A stretch of DNA of 64,000 nt, taken from the NCBI RefSeq assembly GCF_000718165.1, contig NZ_JOEY01000016.1, positions 1 to 64,000 on the forward strand, read 5' to 3'. A program made the translations under genes and the position numbers. The notes under the pieces are model-generated. The model was not told the DNA's origin. It searched no databases and saw only the letters and a program-made list of their open reading frames with translations. The DNA comes from Streptomyces fulvoviolaceus. GTDB lineage: Bacteria; Actinomycetota; Actinomycetes; Streptomycetales; Streptomycetaceae. Below, in pieces: positions 53,110 to 60,868 of this stretch; positions within the stretch are counted from its first letter, which is position 1, and each line of letters starts with the position of its first letter.

Positions 53110-53365
53110 GGTGTCCGTGACGTGCCCGTGAACTGCGCCACACCCCCTCTGAGCAGGGCGCATATCGTCTGAGCGCGCGCCCCACGGGCAGGCAAAGGAC
53201 AGTGGCGAAAGGCAAAGCGCAGCCCCTGCCCCAGAGGCCGGTATGGCAAGGAAAGTCCAAATGGGACCCAACACTCGACAGGGCTGATGCATTCGCTCCG
53301 GCAGAGGCGTCCACTGGTTGAAGGGACGCACCCGTCCCTGTGTCCAGCGGACCAGAGGAGCTGGC
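53110..53365 (+). other. 256-bp intergenic region, possible structured leader
   Basis: I see no gene here. The region is less GC-rich and includes repeated GGCAAAG motifs (GGCAAAGGACAGTGGCGAAA, then GGCAAAGCGC). It also has a GGGACG-CACC-CGTCCC hairpin just before the start of the zinc-ribbon gene. The length suggests a long 5' leader or small RNA, but I recognise no riboswitch family. Confidence 0.4.
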
Positions 53366-53764
53366 ATGAGCGAGATCGCAGGGCAGACCGCCGCACTGCG
53401 CAGTGGCGCCGACGCCGTCGTCCACGAGTCGTATTCCTTCGCCTGCATGCGTTGCGGGCACGGCTGGGAGCAGTCGTACGAGATCGAGCACCACCGGGAC
53501 GCCGACGGCCACGAGTTCGTGATGTACGTGGCGAACGGCCAGGTCGTCCCCTCCCCGCTGAGCCGGCCCGCGTGCCTCAACTGCGACGGCCATGTCGTGC
53601 GCATCATGCGTGCGGGCCAGGTGTCGTCGGTGCTCGACGCGGCGCAGCGGCAGCATCGCCGGACGCCGTCCGCCGAGGCGCCGGAGGTGCCCGAGCAGGC
53701 CGGGGAACGCCACCACTGGCATCTGTCCGATCTCCTGCACCCGTTCCACCGCAAGGCGAGCTGA
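53366..53764 (+). CDS. Conserved zinc-ribbon-like protein of unknown function
   Basis: The 132-residue soluble protein has cysteine pairs CMRCGHGWEQSYEIEHH and CLNCDGHVVRIMR, a treble-clef or zinc-ribbon arrangement, with charged linkers and a His-rich end (RHHWHLSDLLHPFHRKAS). I do not recognise a named domain. The ATG at 53366 has AGAGGAG upstream. It stands between rsmI and tatD, each in the same direction, and its function is unknown. Confidence 0.75.
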   Translation: MSEIAGQTAALRSGADAVVHESYSFACMRCGHGWEQSYEIEHHRDADGHEFVMYVANGQVVPSPLSRPACLNCDGHVVRIMRAGQVSSVLDAAQRQHRRTPSAEAPEVPEQAGERHHWHLSDLLHPFHRKAS

Positions 53765-53816
53765 GCCCTCTCCCTCCCCCCGGTAGGAAGGCATGCCCCT
53801 TTCGTAGGATCGGGGC

Positions 53817-54695
53817 ATGCCTTCCTCCAGCGAGAAGAACGCGGCGCCGCCGCTCCCGGAACCTCTCCGGGTACCGGTCGCCGACTCCCACACCCACCTG
53901 GACATGCAGTCCGGCACGGTGGAGGAGGGGCTCGCGAAAGCCGCGTCGGTCGGTGTCACGACGGTCGTCCAGGTGGGCTGCGACGTCCGCGGCTCGCAGT
54001 GGGCCGCGGAGACGGCGGCCGCCCACGAGAGCGTCCACGCGACCGTCGCCCTGCACCCCAACGAAGCCCCGCGCATCGTCCACGGCGACCCCGACGGCTG
54101 GTCCCGGCAGGGCGCGCGGCAACCGGGGGGCGCGGGGGCACTCGACGAGGCGCTCGCCGAGATCGACCGCCTGGCCGCGCTCCCCCAGGTCAAGGGCGTC
54201 GGCGAGACCGGCCTCGACTACTTCCGCACCGGGCCCGAGGGCAAGGAGGCGCAGGAGGGCTCCTTCCGCGCCCACATCGAGATCGCCAAGCGGCACGGCA
54301 AGGCCCTCGTCATCCACGACCGCGACGCCCACGCCGACGTGCTGCGGGTGTTGAAGGAGGAGGGTGCCCCCGAGCGCACCGTCTTCCACTGCTACTCCGG
54401 CGACGCCGAGATGGCGGAGATCTGCGCCCGCGCCGGATACTTCATGTCCTTCGCCGGCAACGTCACCTTCAAGAACGCCCAGAACCTGCGGGACGCGGTG
54501 GCCGTCGCCCCGCTGGAACTGCTCCTCGTGGAGACCGACGCGCCCTTCCTGACGCCGGCGCCGTACCGCGGACGGCCCAACGCCCCTTATCTCATTCCGG
54601 TCACGGTGCGCGCCCTGGCCGCCGTGCGCGGCATCGACGAGGACGCGCTGGCGTCGGCACTCGCGGCCAACACGGCACGCGCGTTCGGCTACTGA
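53817..54695 (+). CDS. tatD: TatD family deoxyribonuclease/hydrolase
   Basis: This is a metal-dependent nuclease of the TIM-barrel amidohydrolase class. The 292-residue protein has DSHTHLDM (metal ligands), VGETGLDYFRTGPEG with the conserved Glu, LVIHDRDAH, FHCYSGD, and ETDAPFLTPAPYRGRPNAP near the C-terminus, which are all family motifs. The N-terminal 20 residues are a variable extension. It is the first gene of the tatD-rpfB-ksgA-ispE order common in actinobacteria. Confidence 0.95.
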   Translation: MPSSSEKNAAPPLPEPLRVPVADSHTHLDMQSGTVEEGLAKAASVGVTTVVQVGCDVRGSQWAAETAAAHESVHATVALHPNEAPRIVHGDPDGWSRQGARQPGGAGALDEALAEIDRLAALPQVKGVGETGLDYFRTGPEGKEAQEGSFRAHIEIAKRHGKALVIHDRDAHADVLRVLKEEGAPERTVFHCYSGDAEMAEICARAGYFMSFAGNVTFKNAQNLRDAVAVAPLELLLVETDAPFLTPAPYRGRPNAPYLIPVTVRALAAVRGIDEDALASALAANTARAFGY

Positions 54696-54822
54696 CCCGT
54701 TGCCGATCCGTTATTGACCAGCTCGAACACCACTCTGGGTAGCCGCGTCGCCTTGGTGAGTGACGATCGCTCCGCTAGGTTCTGGACCCCTCTGGACCCT
54801 CCGGCCCCTGGAGCGTGTCGGC

Positions 54823-56169
54823 GTGAGCAACTCGCAGTACCAGACGTTCGAGGCGTACGGCCCGAGTGAGCCGTACGCCGAACCGCACACAGATCTGCAC
54901 GGTGCCGAGACGCTGGCCTACGGCGTGTACGCGGCGCCGACGTCGTACGACGACACGTACCGGCCTGCCTACGAGGCGCAGCCGGCGCCCGCGCCCGTTG
55001 TGCCGGATCCCGTTGCGCGCGCTGGAGTGGACCGGCGTGCCACGCGTCGGCGCAAGGCGCGAGGTGGGGAGCGCTCGGACGGTGCCATGCGCCGTCTGCT
55101 CCCGCAGGCGCTGGTCGTCGCCTTCCTCGCCGGCGGTACCACCGCCTTCGTCGCCAAGGACAAGGCGATCGAGCTGAGCGTCGACGGCAAGCCGCGCACC
55201 CTGCACACCTTCGCGGACGACGTGACCGAGCTGCTCGCGGAGGAGGGCGTGGAGGTCGGGGCGCACGACGTGGTCGCGCCCGCCCCCGGCGAGGCGCTCG
55301 CCAGCGGCGACGAGGTCGCCGTGCGCTACGGGCGCCCCGTACGGCTCACGCTGGACGGTCAGCGGCGCGAGGTGTGGACCACGGCGGACACGGTGGACGG
55401 GGCGCTCGAACAGCTGAGGGTGCGTGCGGAGGGCGCGTACGTGTCCACCTCGCGCTCCCGGCGCATCGGGCGCGAGGGGCTCGCGCTGGACGTGCGCACC
55501 GAGCGCTCGGTGACGATCATGGCGGACGGCCGGGCGCGCACGATCCGCACCAACGCGGCGACCGTGCGCGAGGTCGTGGAGGAGGCCGGGATCACCCTGC
55601 GCGGACAGGACGCCACCTCCGTCGCGCCCGGCAGCTTCCCGCGCGACGGGCAGACCGTCACCGTGCTGCGGATCACCGGGACCAAGGAGGTCCGCGAGGA
55701 GTCGATCCCGTTCAACGAGGAGCGGACGGAGGACCCTTCCCTGTTCCGGGGCACGGAGCTCGTCGAGCGGGCGGGACAGCCGGGGCTGCGCCGGGTCACG
55801 TACTCCCTGCGCACGGTCAACGGCGTCAAGCAGAAGCCGCGCCGACTCAGGACCGAGGTCGTGCGGGAGCCCCGCACGCAGGTCGTGAAGGTGGGCACGA
55901 TGCCGCTGCCGACCTCGGTGCAGGGGGCGGACGACCTGAACTGGCAGGGGCTGGCCACGTGCGAGTCCGGCGGCCGGCCGGGTGCCGTCGACCCGTCCGG
56001 GACGTACGGCGGGCTCTACCAGTTCGACACGCAGACCTGGCAGAGCCTCGGCGGCAAGGGGCGCCCGCAGGACGCGTCGGCTGCGGAACAGACGTTCCGG
56101 GCGAAGAAGCTGTACGTGCGGCGCGGGGCGAGCCCGTGGCCGCACTGCGGGACGCGGTTGCACGGGTGA
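54823..56169 (+). CDS. rpfB: Resuscitation-promoting factor RpfB
   Basis: This peptidoglycan lytic enzyme promotes exit from dormancy and spore germination. The 448-residue protein has a long cytoplasmic N-terminus, a membrane helix (about 92-110), then three DUF348 repeats (IELSVDGKPRTLHTF, VRLTLDGQRREVWTT, VTIMADGRARTIRTN). A G5 domain (about 285-355, TKEVREESIPFNEERTED) and the C-terminal Rpf domain follow, with NWQGLATCESGG (catalytic Glu381). The start GTG at 54823 has GGAG about ten bases upstream; GTG 54817 is also possible. The 90-residue cytoplasmic tail before the helix is longer than in mycobacterial RpfB. Confidence 0.95.
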   Translation: MSNSQYQTFEAYGPSEPYAEPHTDLHGAETLAYGVYAAPTSYDDTYRPAYEAQPAPAPVVPDPVARAGVDRRATRRRKARGGERSDGAMRRLLPQALVVAFLAGGTTAFVAKDKAIELSVDGKPRTLHTFADDVTELLAEEGVEVGAHDVVAPAPGEALASGDEVAVRYGRPVRLTLDGQRREVWTTADTVDGALEQLRVRAEGAYVSTSRSRRIGREGLALDVRTERSVTIMADGRARTIRTNAATVREVVEEAGITLRGQDATSVAPGSFPRDGQTVTVLRITGTKEVREESIPFNEERTEDPSLFRGTELVERAGQPGLRRVTYSLRTVNGVKQKPRRLRTEVVREPRTQVVKVGTMPLPTSVQGADDLNWQGLATCESGGRPGAVDPSGTYGGLYQFDTQTWQSLGGKGRPQDASAAEQTFRAKKLYVRRGASPWPHCGTRLHG

Positions 56170-56245
56170 GGGCGGGCCGCGGGGCACGGTCGTAGGTCTG
56201 AGGGCGGGCCGCGGGACGCTGTCGTGGGTCTGAGGGCGGGCTGCG
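56167..56245 (+). repeat. 32-bp tandem repeat between rpfB and ksgA
   Basis: TGAGGGCGGGCCGCGGG begins copies at 56167 and 56199, with the start of a third, partial copy at 56231. The first two match over 32 bp (GTCGT[A/G]GGTC at the end) with four mismatches. The first copy begins at the rpfB stop codon. Confidence 0.85.
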
Positions 56246-56279
56246 TCGGCGCGGGCGGCCCCGGCGGGCCCGTACCCTT

Positions 56280-57212
56280 GTGGCCGTGAGCAGCAGCCCC
56301 AGCCCCGACGCCCTTCTGGGCCCCGCCGACGTCCGTGAGCTGGCGGCGGCTCTCGGCGTACGCCCCACCAAGCAGCGCGGCCAGAACTTCGTGATCGACG
56401 CGAACACGGTCCGCCGTATCGTCCGCACCGCGGGGGTCCGGCCCGACGACGTGGTCGTCGAAGTGGGCCCGGGGCTCGGTTCGCTCACGCTGGCGCTGCT
56501 TGAGGCCGCCGACCGGGTCACCGCCGTCGAGATCGACGACGTACTCGCGTCCGCGCTGCCCGCCACCATCGCGGCGCGGATGCCGGAGCGCGCCGACCGG
56601 TTCACGCTCGTGCACTCCGACGCGATGCAGGTGACCGAGCTGCCGGGGCCCGCCCCGACCGCGCTGGTCGCGAACCTGCCGTACAACGTCGCCGTGCCGG
56701 TGCTGCTGCACATGCTGGAGACCTTCCCGAGCATCGAGCGCACCCTCGTCATGGTCCAGTCGGAGGTCGCCGACCGCCTTGCCGCGGGGCCCGGCTCCCG
56801 GGTGTACGGCGTCCCGTCCGTCAAGGCCAACTGGTACGCCGAGGTCAAGCGGGCCGGGGCCATCGGCCGCACCGTCTTCTGGCCCGCGCCGAACGTCGAC
56901 AGCGGGCTGGTCTCGCTGGTCCGCAGGGCCGAGCCGCTCAAGACCACGGCCTCCCGGCGCGAGGTCTTCGCCGTCGTCGACGCGGCCTTCGCCCAGCGCC
57001 GCAAGACCCTGCGGGCCGCGCTCGCCGGATGGGCCGGGTCGGCGGCGGCGGCCGAGGCGGCCCTCGTCGCGGCGGGGGTGTCGCCGCAGGCGCGCGGGGA
57101 GGCCATCACCGTGGAGGAGTTCGCGCGGATCGCGGAGGCTGCATCATCCCGGGGGGCGACCCCCGAGCCCCCGAAGAGGCAGTCCGGCGAGAACGAGGAG
57201 CCCGGCAAGTGA
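56280..57212 (+). CDS. rsmA: 16S rRNA (adenine(1518)-N6/adenine(1519)-N6)-dimethyltransferase
   Basis: KsgA/RsmA dimethylates two adjacent adenines in the 3'-terminal helix of 16S rRNA late in assembly. The 310-residue protein has [21 protein letters not shown]-binding [16 protein letters not shown], catalytic NLPYNVAVP, and [20 protein letters not shown] 56280 and GTG 56286 are both possible starts. The stop overlaps the next gene by GTGA, so ispE is coupled. The C-terminus has a Pro/Glu-rich extension of about 20 residues. Confidence 0.94.
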   Translation: MAVSSSPSPDALLGPADVRELAAALGVRPTKQRGQNFVIDANTVRRIVRTAGVRPDDVVVEVGPGLGSLTLALLEAADRVTAVEIDDVLASALPATIAARMPERADRFTLVHSDAMQVTELPGPAPTALVANLPYNVAVPVLLHMLETFPSIERTLVMVQSEVADRLAAGPGSRVYGVPSVKANWYAEVKRAGAIGRTVFWPAPNVDSGLVSLVRRAEPLKTTASRREVFAVVDAAFAQRRKTLRAALAGWAGSAAAAEAALVAAGVSPQARGEAITVEEFARIAEAASSRGATPEPPKRQSGENEEPGK

Positions 57213-58108
57213 GCGTCACCGTCCGCGTCCCCGCCAAGGTCAACGTCCAGCTCGCGGTGGGGGCCGCCCGGCCCGACGGGTTCCACGACCTGGCCAACGT
57301 GTTCCTCGCGGTCGGGCTCTACGACGAGGTCACCGTCACCCCCGCCGACGAACTGCGCGTCACCTGCGAGGGGCCGGACGCCGGCCAGGTCCCCCTGGAC
57401 CGTACGAACCTCGCGGCGCGCGCCGCGCTGATCCTCGCCGAGCGGCGCGGCCTCGACCCCGCCGTGCACCTCCACATCGCCAAGGACATCCCGGTGGCCG
57501 GGGGCATGGCCGGCGGCAGCGCGGACGGTGCGGGTGCGCTGCTCGCGTGCGACGCGCTGTGGGGCACGGGCGCCTCCCGTGAGGAACTCCTCGACATCTG
57601 CGCCGAGTTGGGCAGCGATGTGCCGTTCAGCCTGGTGGGCGGGGCGGCGCTCGGCACCGGGCGCGGCGAGAAGCTCAGGGCTCTCGAAGTCGGCGGGACC
57701 TTCCAGTGGGTCTTCGCGATGGCCGAGCGGGGGCTGTCGACCCCGGCCGTCTTCTGGGAGTTCGACCGGCTCACCGAGGGGCTCGACGTCCCGGAGCCCG
57801 TCGCCTCCGAGGAACTCCTCGATGCCCTGGCCACGGGCGACCCGGACGCGCTTGGCTCCGCCGTCTCCAATGACCTCCAGCCTGCCGCGCTCTCCCTCTT
57901 CCCGGAGCTGGCCGACACCCTTGCGGCAGGCCGCGCCGCGGGTGCGCTTGCCGCGCTCGTCTCTGGCTCGGGGCCGACCACGGCGTTCCTCGCGCGCGAC
58001 GCCGGGGCGGCGGAGAAGGTGGCGGAGGTGCTCCGTACCTCCGGTACGTGTCGGAGTGTGCGTACGGCTTCGGGGCCGGTGCAGGGGGCGACGGTGCTCG
58101 GCGGTTAG
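57209..58108 (+). CDS. ispE: 4-(cytidine 5'-diphospho)-2-C-methyl-D-erythritol kinase
   Basis: The enzyme phosphorylates CDP-methylerythritol in the MEP pathway to isoprenoids. The 299-residue GHMP kinase has [20 protein letters not shown] at the N-terminus, the ATP-binding [19 protein letters not shown], and [13 protein letters not shown]. Its GTG overlaps the rsmA stop. The 290 bp after the stop hold no gene but a dispersed repeat copy. Confidence 0.95.
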   Translation: MSVTVRVPAKVNVQLAVGAARPDGFHDLANVFLAVGLYDEVTVTPADELRVTCEGPDAGQVPLDRTNLAARAALILAERRGLDPAVHLHIAKDIPVAGGMAGGSADGAGALLACDALWGTGASREELLDICAELGSDVPFSLVGGAALGTGRGEKLRALEVGGTFQWVFAMAERGLSTPAVFWEFDRLTEGLDVPEPVASEELLDALATGDPDALGSAVSNDLQPAALSLFPELADTLAAGRAAGALAALVSGSGPTTAFLARDAGAAEKVAEVLRTSGTCRSVRTASGPVQGATVLGG

Positions 58109-58399
58109 GGGCGGGTTGGTTGGGTGCCGGGCGAGTTGGTCCGGTGCTGCGGCAACTCGGTTTGGGTCGCGATATGCCGTCGTTTGGGTGCGGCGCCGTC
58201 GTGGCTGGTCGCGCAGTTCCCCGCGCCCCTGGGCGGGCTGCCGAATCGCATCTAACTTCGCGAGCCCCGCTCAGGCACCGGCTGCCTCGGCAAGTCGGTG
58301 GCGTGCCCAGGGCAAGTTGACCGGGCGCCAGGGCTGGTTAATCGCGTGCCCCAACCGGCTCCGCCCCCTAAGCTCCCCCCGGAAACGGGGGAGTTGAGC
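58109..58399. other. 291-bp gap with a Streptomyces interspersed repeat
   Basis: No gene is visible between ispE and the HEAT-like gene. It contains CGCAGTTCCCCGCGCCCCT, part of a sequence seen across Streptomyces genomes, and several short GGTTGG/GGTTTGG runs. The promoter of the next gene should lie here. Confidence 0.6.
58204..58238. repeat. Interspersed repeat copy 1
   Basis: GCTGGTCGCGCAGTTCCCCG (58204-58223) and the following CGCCCCTGGGCGGGC are a copy of a short repeat common in Streptomyces, with a related copy at 60704. The CCC/GGG arms can form a hairpin. Confidence 0.65.
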
Positions 58400-59641
58400 G
58401 TGGATTCACTGGTCGCGGCTGTACGGCGTGGCGATGCGGACGAGGTCAGGGCCCTGCTGGACGAGGGGGCGGATCCGGACACCCGCGCCGACGGCCTCCC
58501 GCTTCTCTGCCTGGCCGTGGCGGCGTACGACCAACCGGTCGCCGAAGCGCTGCTGGAAGGCGGGGCGGACCCGCTCCACCCCCTGCCGGACGGCGGAACG
58601 CCCTTGCTGCGGGCGGTCGACGCGGGCTCCGTGGGGATGGTCACCACGCTGCTGCCGGAACTCGTGCACCTCGCGCCCGCCGTACGGGACGGGCTGCTGG
58701 CCCGTGCCCGGCGGTGGGCCGAGAGGGGTGTGGAGGCCGAACTGCGGCGCAGGACCGGTGCGGTGGGCCCGGTCGAGCGGGTGTGGGTCGAGGACGCGTA
58801 CTGGTCCTGTGCATACGAGCAGTTCACGCTCGGCGGGCTGACCGTACTGGACGGGCACGCGGGGATCCTCACCGAGCTGGAGGTGTCGTTCCGGGTGCGT
58901 ACGCCCTTCGACGAGATGCTCGCGCGGGCGCTGGCGTATCCCGATGCCGACCATGCCGTCTGGGCGACGGTGGCGCTGGCCCTCGCCCGTCGGAAGGACG
59001 AGGAGACCTGGGCGGCCGCGGTCGCCCTCAGCCGTCACCCCGAGCGTCTGCACCGCCTGTTCGCCGCCGATGTGCTGCGGTGCGTGTTCCTGGTGGGGGA
59101 TCCGCTGACGGGATACACCGGGTTCGAGGGGCGCGCCGCCGAGGCCTTCCTGGCGTGGGCAGCCGAGGAACGGGACCCCGAAGTGCTGGCGATGGTGCTC
59201 AACGGGCTGACCGAGGAGGAGTGCGGCCCGGAGACCGAGGCCCTGGGGCTGTCGTATCTGGCGCATCCGGATTCCCGGGTCCGCTGCATGGTGCTGCACA
59301 CCCTGGAGCGGCGCGAGGACCGGCTGCTCGTCCGCCCCGAGGGCCTGGCGGCGGTCCTCACGCTGGCCCGCGACCCCGATGCCGGCGTGCGCGCGACCAC
59401 CTGCGACTGGCTCGCCGAGTATCCGGGGCGGGAGCCCGGGATCGCCGATGCGCTGTTCCAACTCGTCGACGAGGAGGAACAGTTGGTGCGAATCCACGCG
59501 GTCTACGGTCTCGCCAACCGCGACGACCCGCGCTGTGTCGAGGCCGGCCGGAGGATCGGACCCGTCGACCGGACCGAGTGGACGGACACCTGGATGCTGG
59601 ACGCGGTCCAGCGGTACGAGCGGCGTCGGGACGCGACCTGA
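58400..59641 (+). CDS. Mixed ankyrin-repeat and HEAT-like protein
   Basis: This is a 413-residue protein with two kinds of repeats. Residues about 1-80 are ankyrin-like (AAVRRGDADEVRALLDEGAD, then AEALLEGGADPLHPLPDGG). From about 180 on come helical repeats of the HEAT/Armadillo type (for example PDADHAVWATVALALARRKD and LARDPDAGVRATTCDWLAEY). There is no catalytic motif, so it is probably a scaffold. GTG at 58400 is the start because GGGGGAG stands six bases upstream. GTG at 58346 is another option with a poor site. The function is unknown. Confidence 0.82.
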   Translation: MDSLVAAVRRGDADEVRALLDEGADPDTRADGLPLLCLAVAAYDQPVAEALLEGGADPLHPLPDGGTPLLRAVDAGSVGMVTTLLPELVHLAPAVRDGLLARARRWAERGVEAELRRRTGAVGPVERVWVEDAYWSCAYEQFTLGGLTVLDGHAGILTELEVSFRVRTPFDEMLARALAYPDADHAVWATVALALARRKDEETWAAAVALSRHPERLHRLFAADVLRCVFLVGDPLTGYTGFEGRAAEAFLAWAAEERDPEVLAMVLNGLTEEECGPETEALGLSYLAHPDSRVRCMVLHTLERREDRLLVRPEGLAAVLTLARDPDAGVRATTCDWLAEYPGREPGIADALFQLVDEEEQLVRIHAVYGLANRDDPRCVEAGRRIGPVDRTEWTDTWMLDAVQRYERRRDAT

Positions 59642-59675
59642 CAACCCCCTGACATACTCCCGACATCCGCCTGAC

Positions 59676-59691
59676 CTGCATAAATATGCAG
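59676..59691. promoter_or_regulatory. AT-rich palindrome upstream of the MHYT gene
   Basis: CTGCATA-AA-TATGCAG is a perfect 7-2-7 inverted repeat, AT-rich in a GC-rich genome, about 180 nt upstream of the MHYT start. It resembles a half-site pair of ArgR-like operators, but the identity is not clear. Confidence 0.4.
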
Positions 59692-59872
59692 ACGGGGTGT
59701 AACCCACGCCACAGTAATTTAATGTTCAGCAATCGCCTGTCATCAACCCTTTCGCGCCCTCTGTGCCATGGAAAGGGCTGGCATGATCCAGCCAACCCCG
59801 GCACCTCTGTTACCGGCGGTACTTCGTGCGCGCGGCCCCCGAACCGCGCGACGCGCGAGAGGAAATCCCCCC

Positions 59873-60652
59873 ATGGGCCACATGGATCACTTCAGCGCCG
59901 GATGGGTCACCCCCGTCCTCTCCTATGCGATGGCCTGCCTCGGCTCCGCGCTCGGACTGCGCTGCACCGTCAGGGCGCTCGAGGCGGACGGCGCCTCCAA
60001 GCGGAACTGGCTGCTGCTCGCCTCCGTAGCCATCGGCTCCGGCATCTGGACCATGCACTTCGTCGCCATGCTCGGCTTCAGCGTCGAGGGCACCCCCATC
60101 CGCTACGACGTCCCGCTCACCGTGCTCAGCCTGCTGATGTCCATCGGCGTGGTCGCGGCCGGCGTCTTCACCGCCGGCTACGGGCGCTCCCGAGTGACCT
60201 CGGTCGTGTTCGGCGGCCTGGGCACCGGCGTCGGCGTCGCCGCGATGCACTACACCGGCATGGCCGCGCTCAACCTGCACGGCCAGGTCGACTACGACCC
60301 GCTGCTCGTCATCGCCTCCGTCGTGATCGCCGTCGTCGCCGCGACCGCCGCGCTCACGCTCACCCTCATCGTGCGCGGACCGGTCCTCGCGGCCGCCGCC
60401 GCGCTCGTCATGGGGCTCGCGGTCAGCAGCATGCACTACACCGCGATGTACGCCGTGAGCATCTCCCTCGCGCCCAGCAGCGCGTCCCTGTCCGGCGCCA
60501 CCCCCACGGAGTTCATCTTCCCGCTGGCCGTGGTGCTCGGTTCGTTCCTGTTCCTCGCCGCCGCGTACGTCGCGCTGTCCCCCACCGGCAAGCGCGAGGA
60601 GTCCGCCGCCGCCGCGGAGCTGCTGCGCCAGGTCGAACTCGCCACGGTCTGA
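59873..60652 (+). CDS. MHYT domain membrane protein
   Basis: This is a 259-residue membrane protein with seven hydrophobic segments and the MHYT signature near the ends of three of them: TMHFVAMLGF, AMHYTGMAAL and SMHYTAMYAV. The Met/His residues are thought to bind copper and to sense O2, CO or NO. No output domain (such as GGDEF) is attached, so it must act through a partner, perhaps the downstream CvnA-type kinase. ATG at 59873 has GAGAGGA upstream. Confidence 0.93.
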   Translation: MGHMDHFSAGWVTPVLSYAMACLGSALGLRCTVRALEADGASKRNWLLLASVAIGSGIWTMHFVAMLGFSVEGTPIRYDVPLTVLSLLMSIGVVAAGVFTAGYGRSRVTSVVFGGLGTGVGVAAMHYTGMAALNLHGQVDYDPLLVIASVVIAVVAATAALTLTLIVRGPVLAAAAALVMGLAVSSMHYTAMYAVSISLAPSSASLSGATPTEFIFPLAVVLGSFLFLAAAYVALSPTGKREESAAAAELLRQVELATV

Positions 60653-60703
60653 GCGGTTGCGCTCCGCTGGCTGTGCGGTTCTTTTGCCGCGGGCCCGGTG
60701 GAG

Positions 60704-60742
60704 GCTGCTCGCGCCGTTCCCCGCACCCCTGAAGGGGCGCGG
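60704..60742. repeat. Interspersed repeat copy 2
   Basis: GCTGCTCGCGCCGTTCCCCG followed by CACCCCTGAAGGGGCGCGG resembles copy 1 at 58204 (about 25 of the first 28 bases match). It has a CCCCTGAAGGGG hairpin at the end. Confidence 0.65.
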
Positions 60743-60868
60743 TTCCGCTGCCGACTTCATCAGGTCCGCCCAGAGCCTGTCCGACGGGCCCCACGCCGAC
60801 GCCGACACCGGACAACCAGCCCGGACCGTCGGCGTCGTACGCACGAACTCCCCCGAACGAGGTCCCCT

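Noticed and set aside
54696..54822. A c-di-AMP (ydaO-type) riboswitch in front of rpfB, as known for other Streptomyces rpf genes.
   Set aside because: The 127-bp gap is too short and shows none of the conserved ydaO elements.
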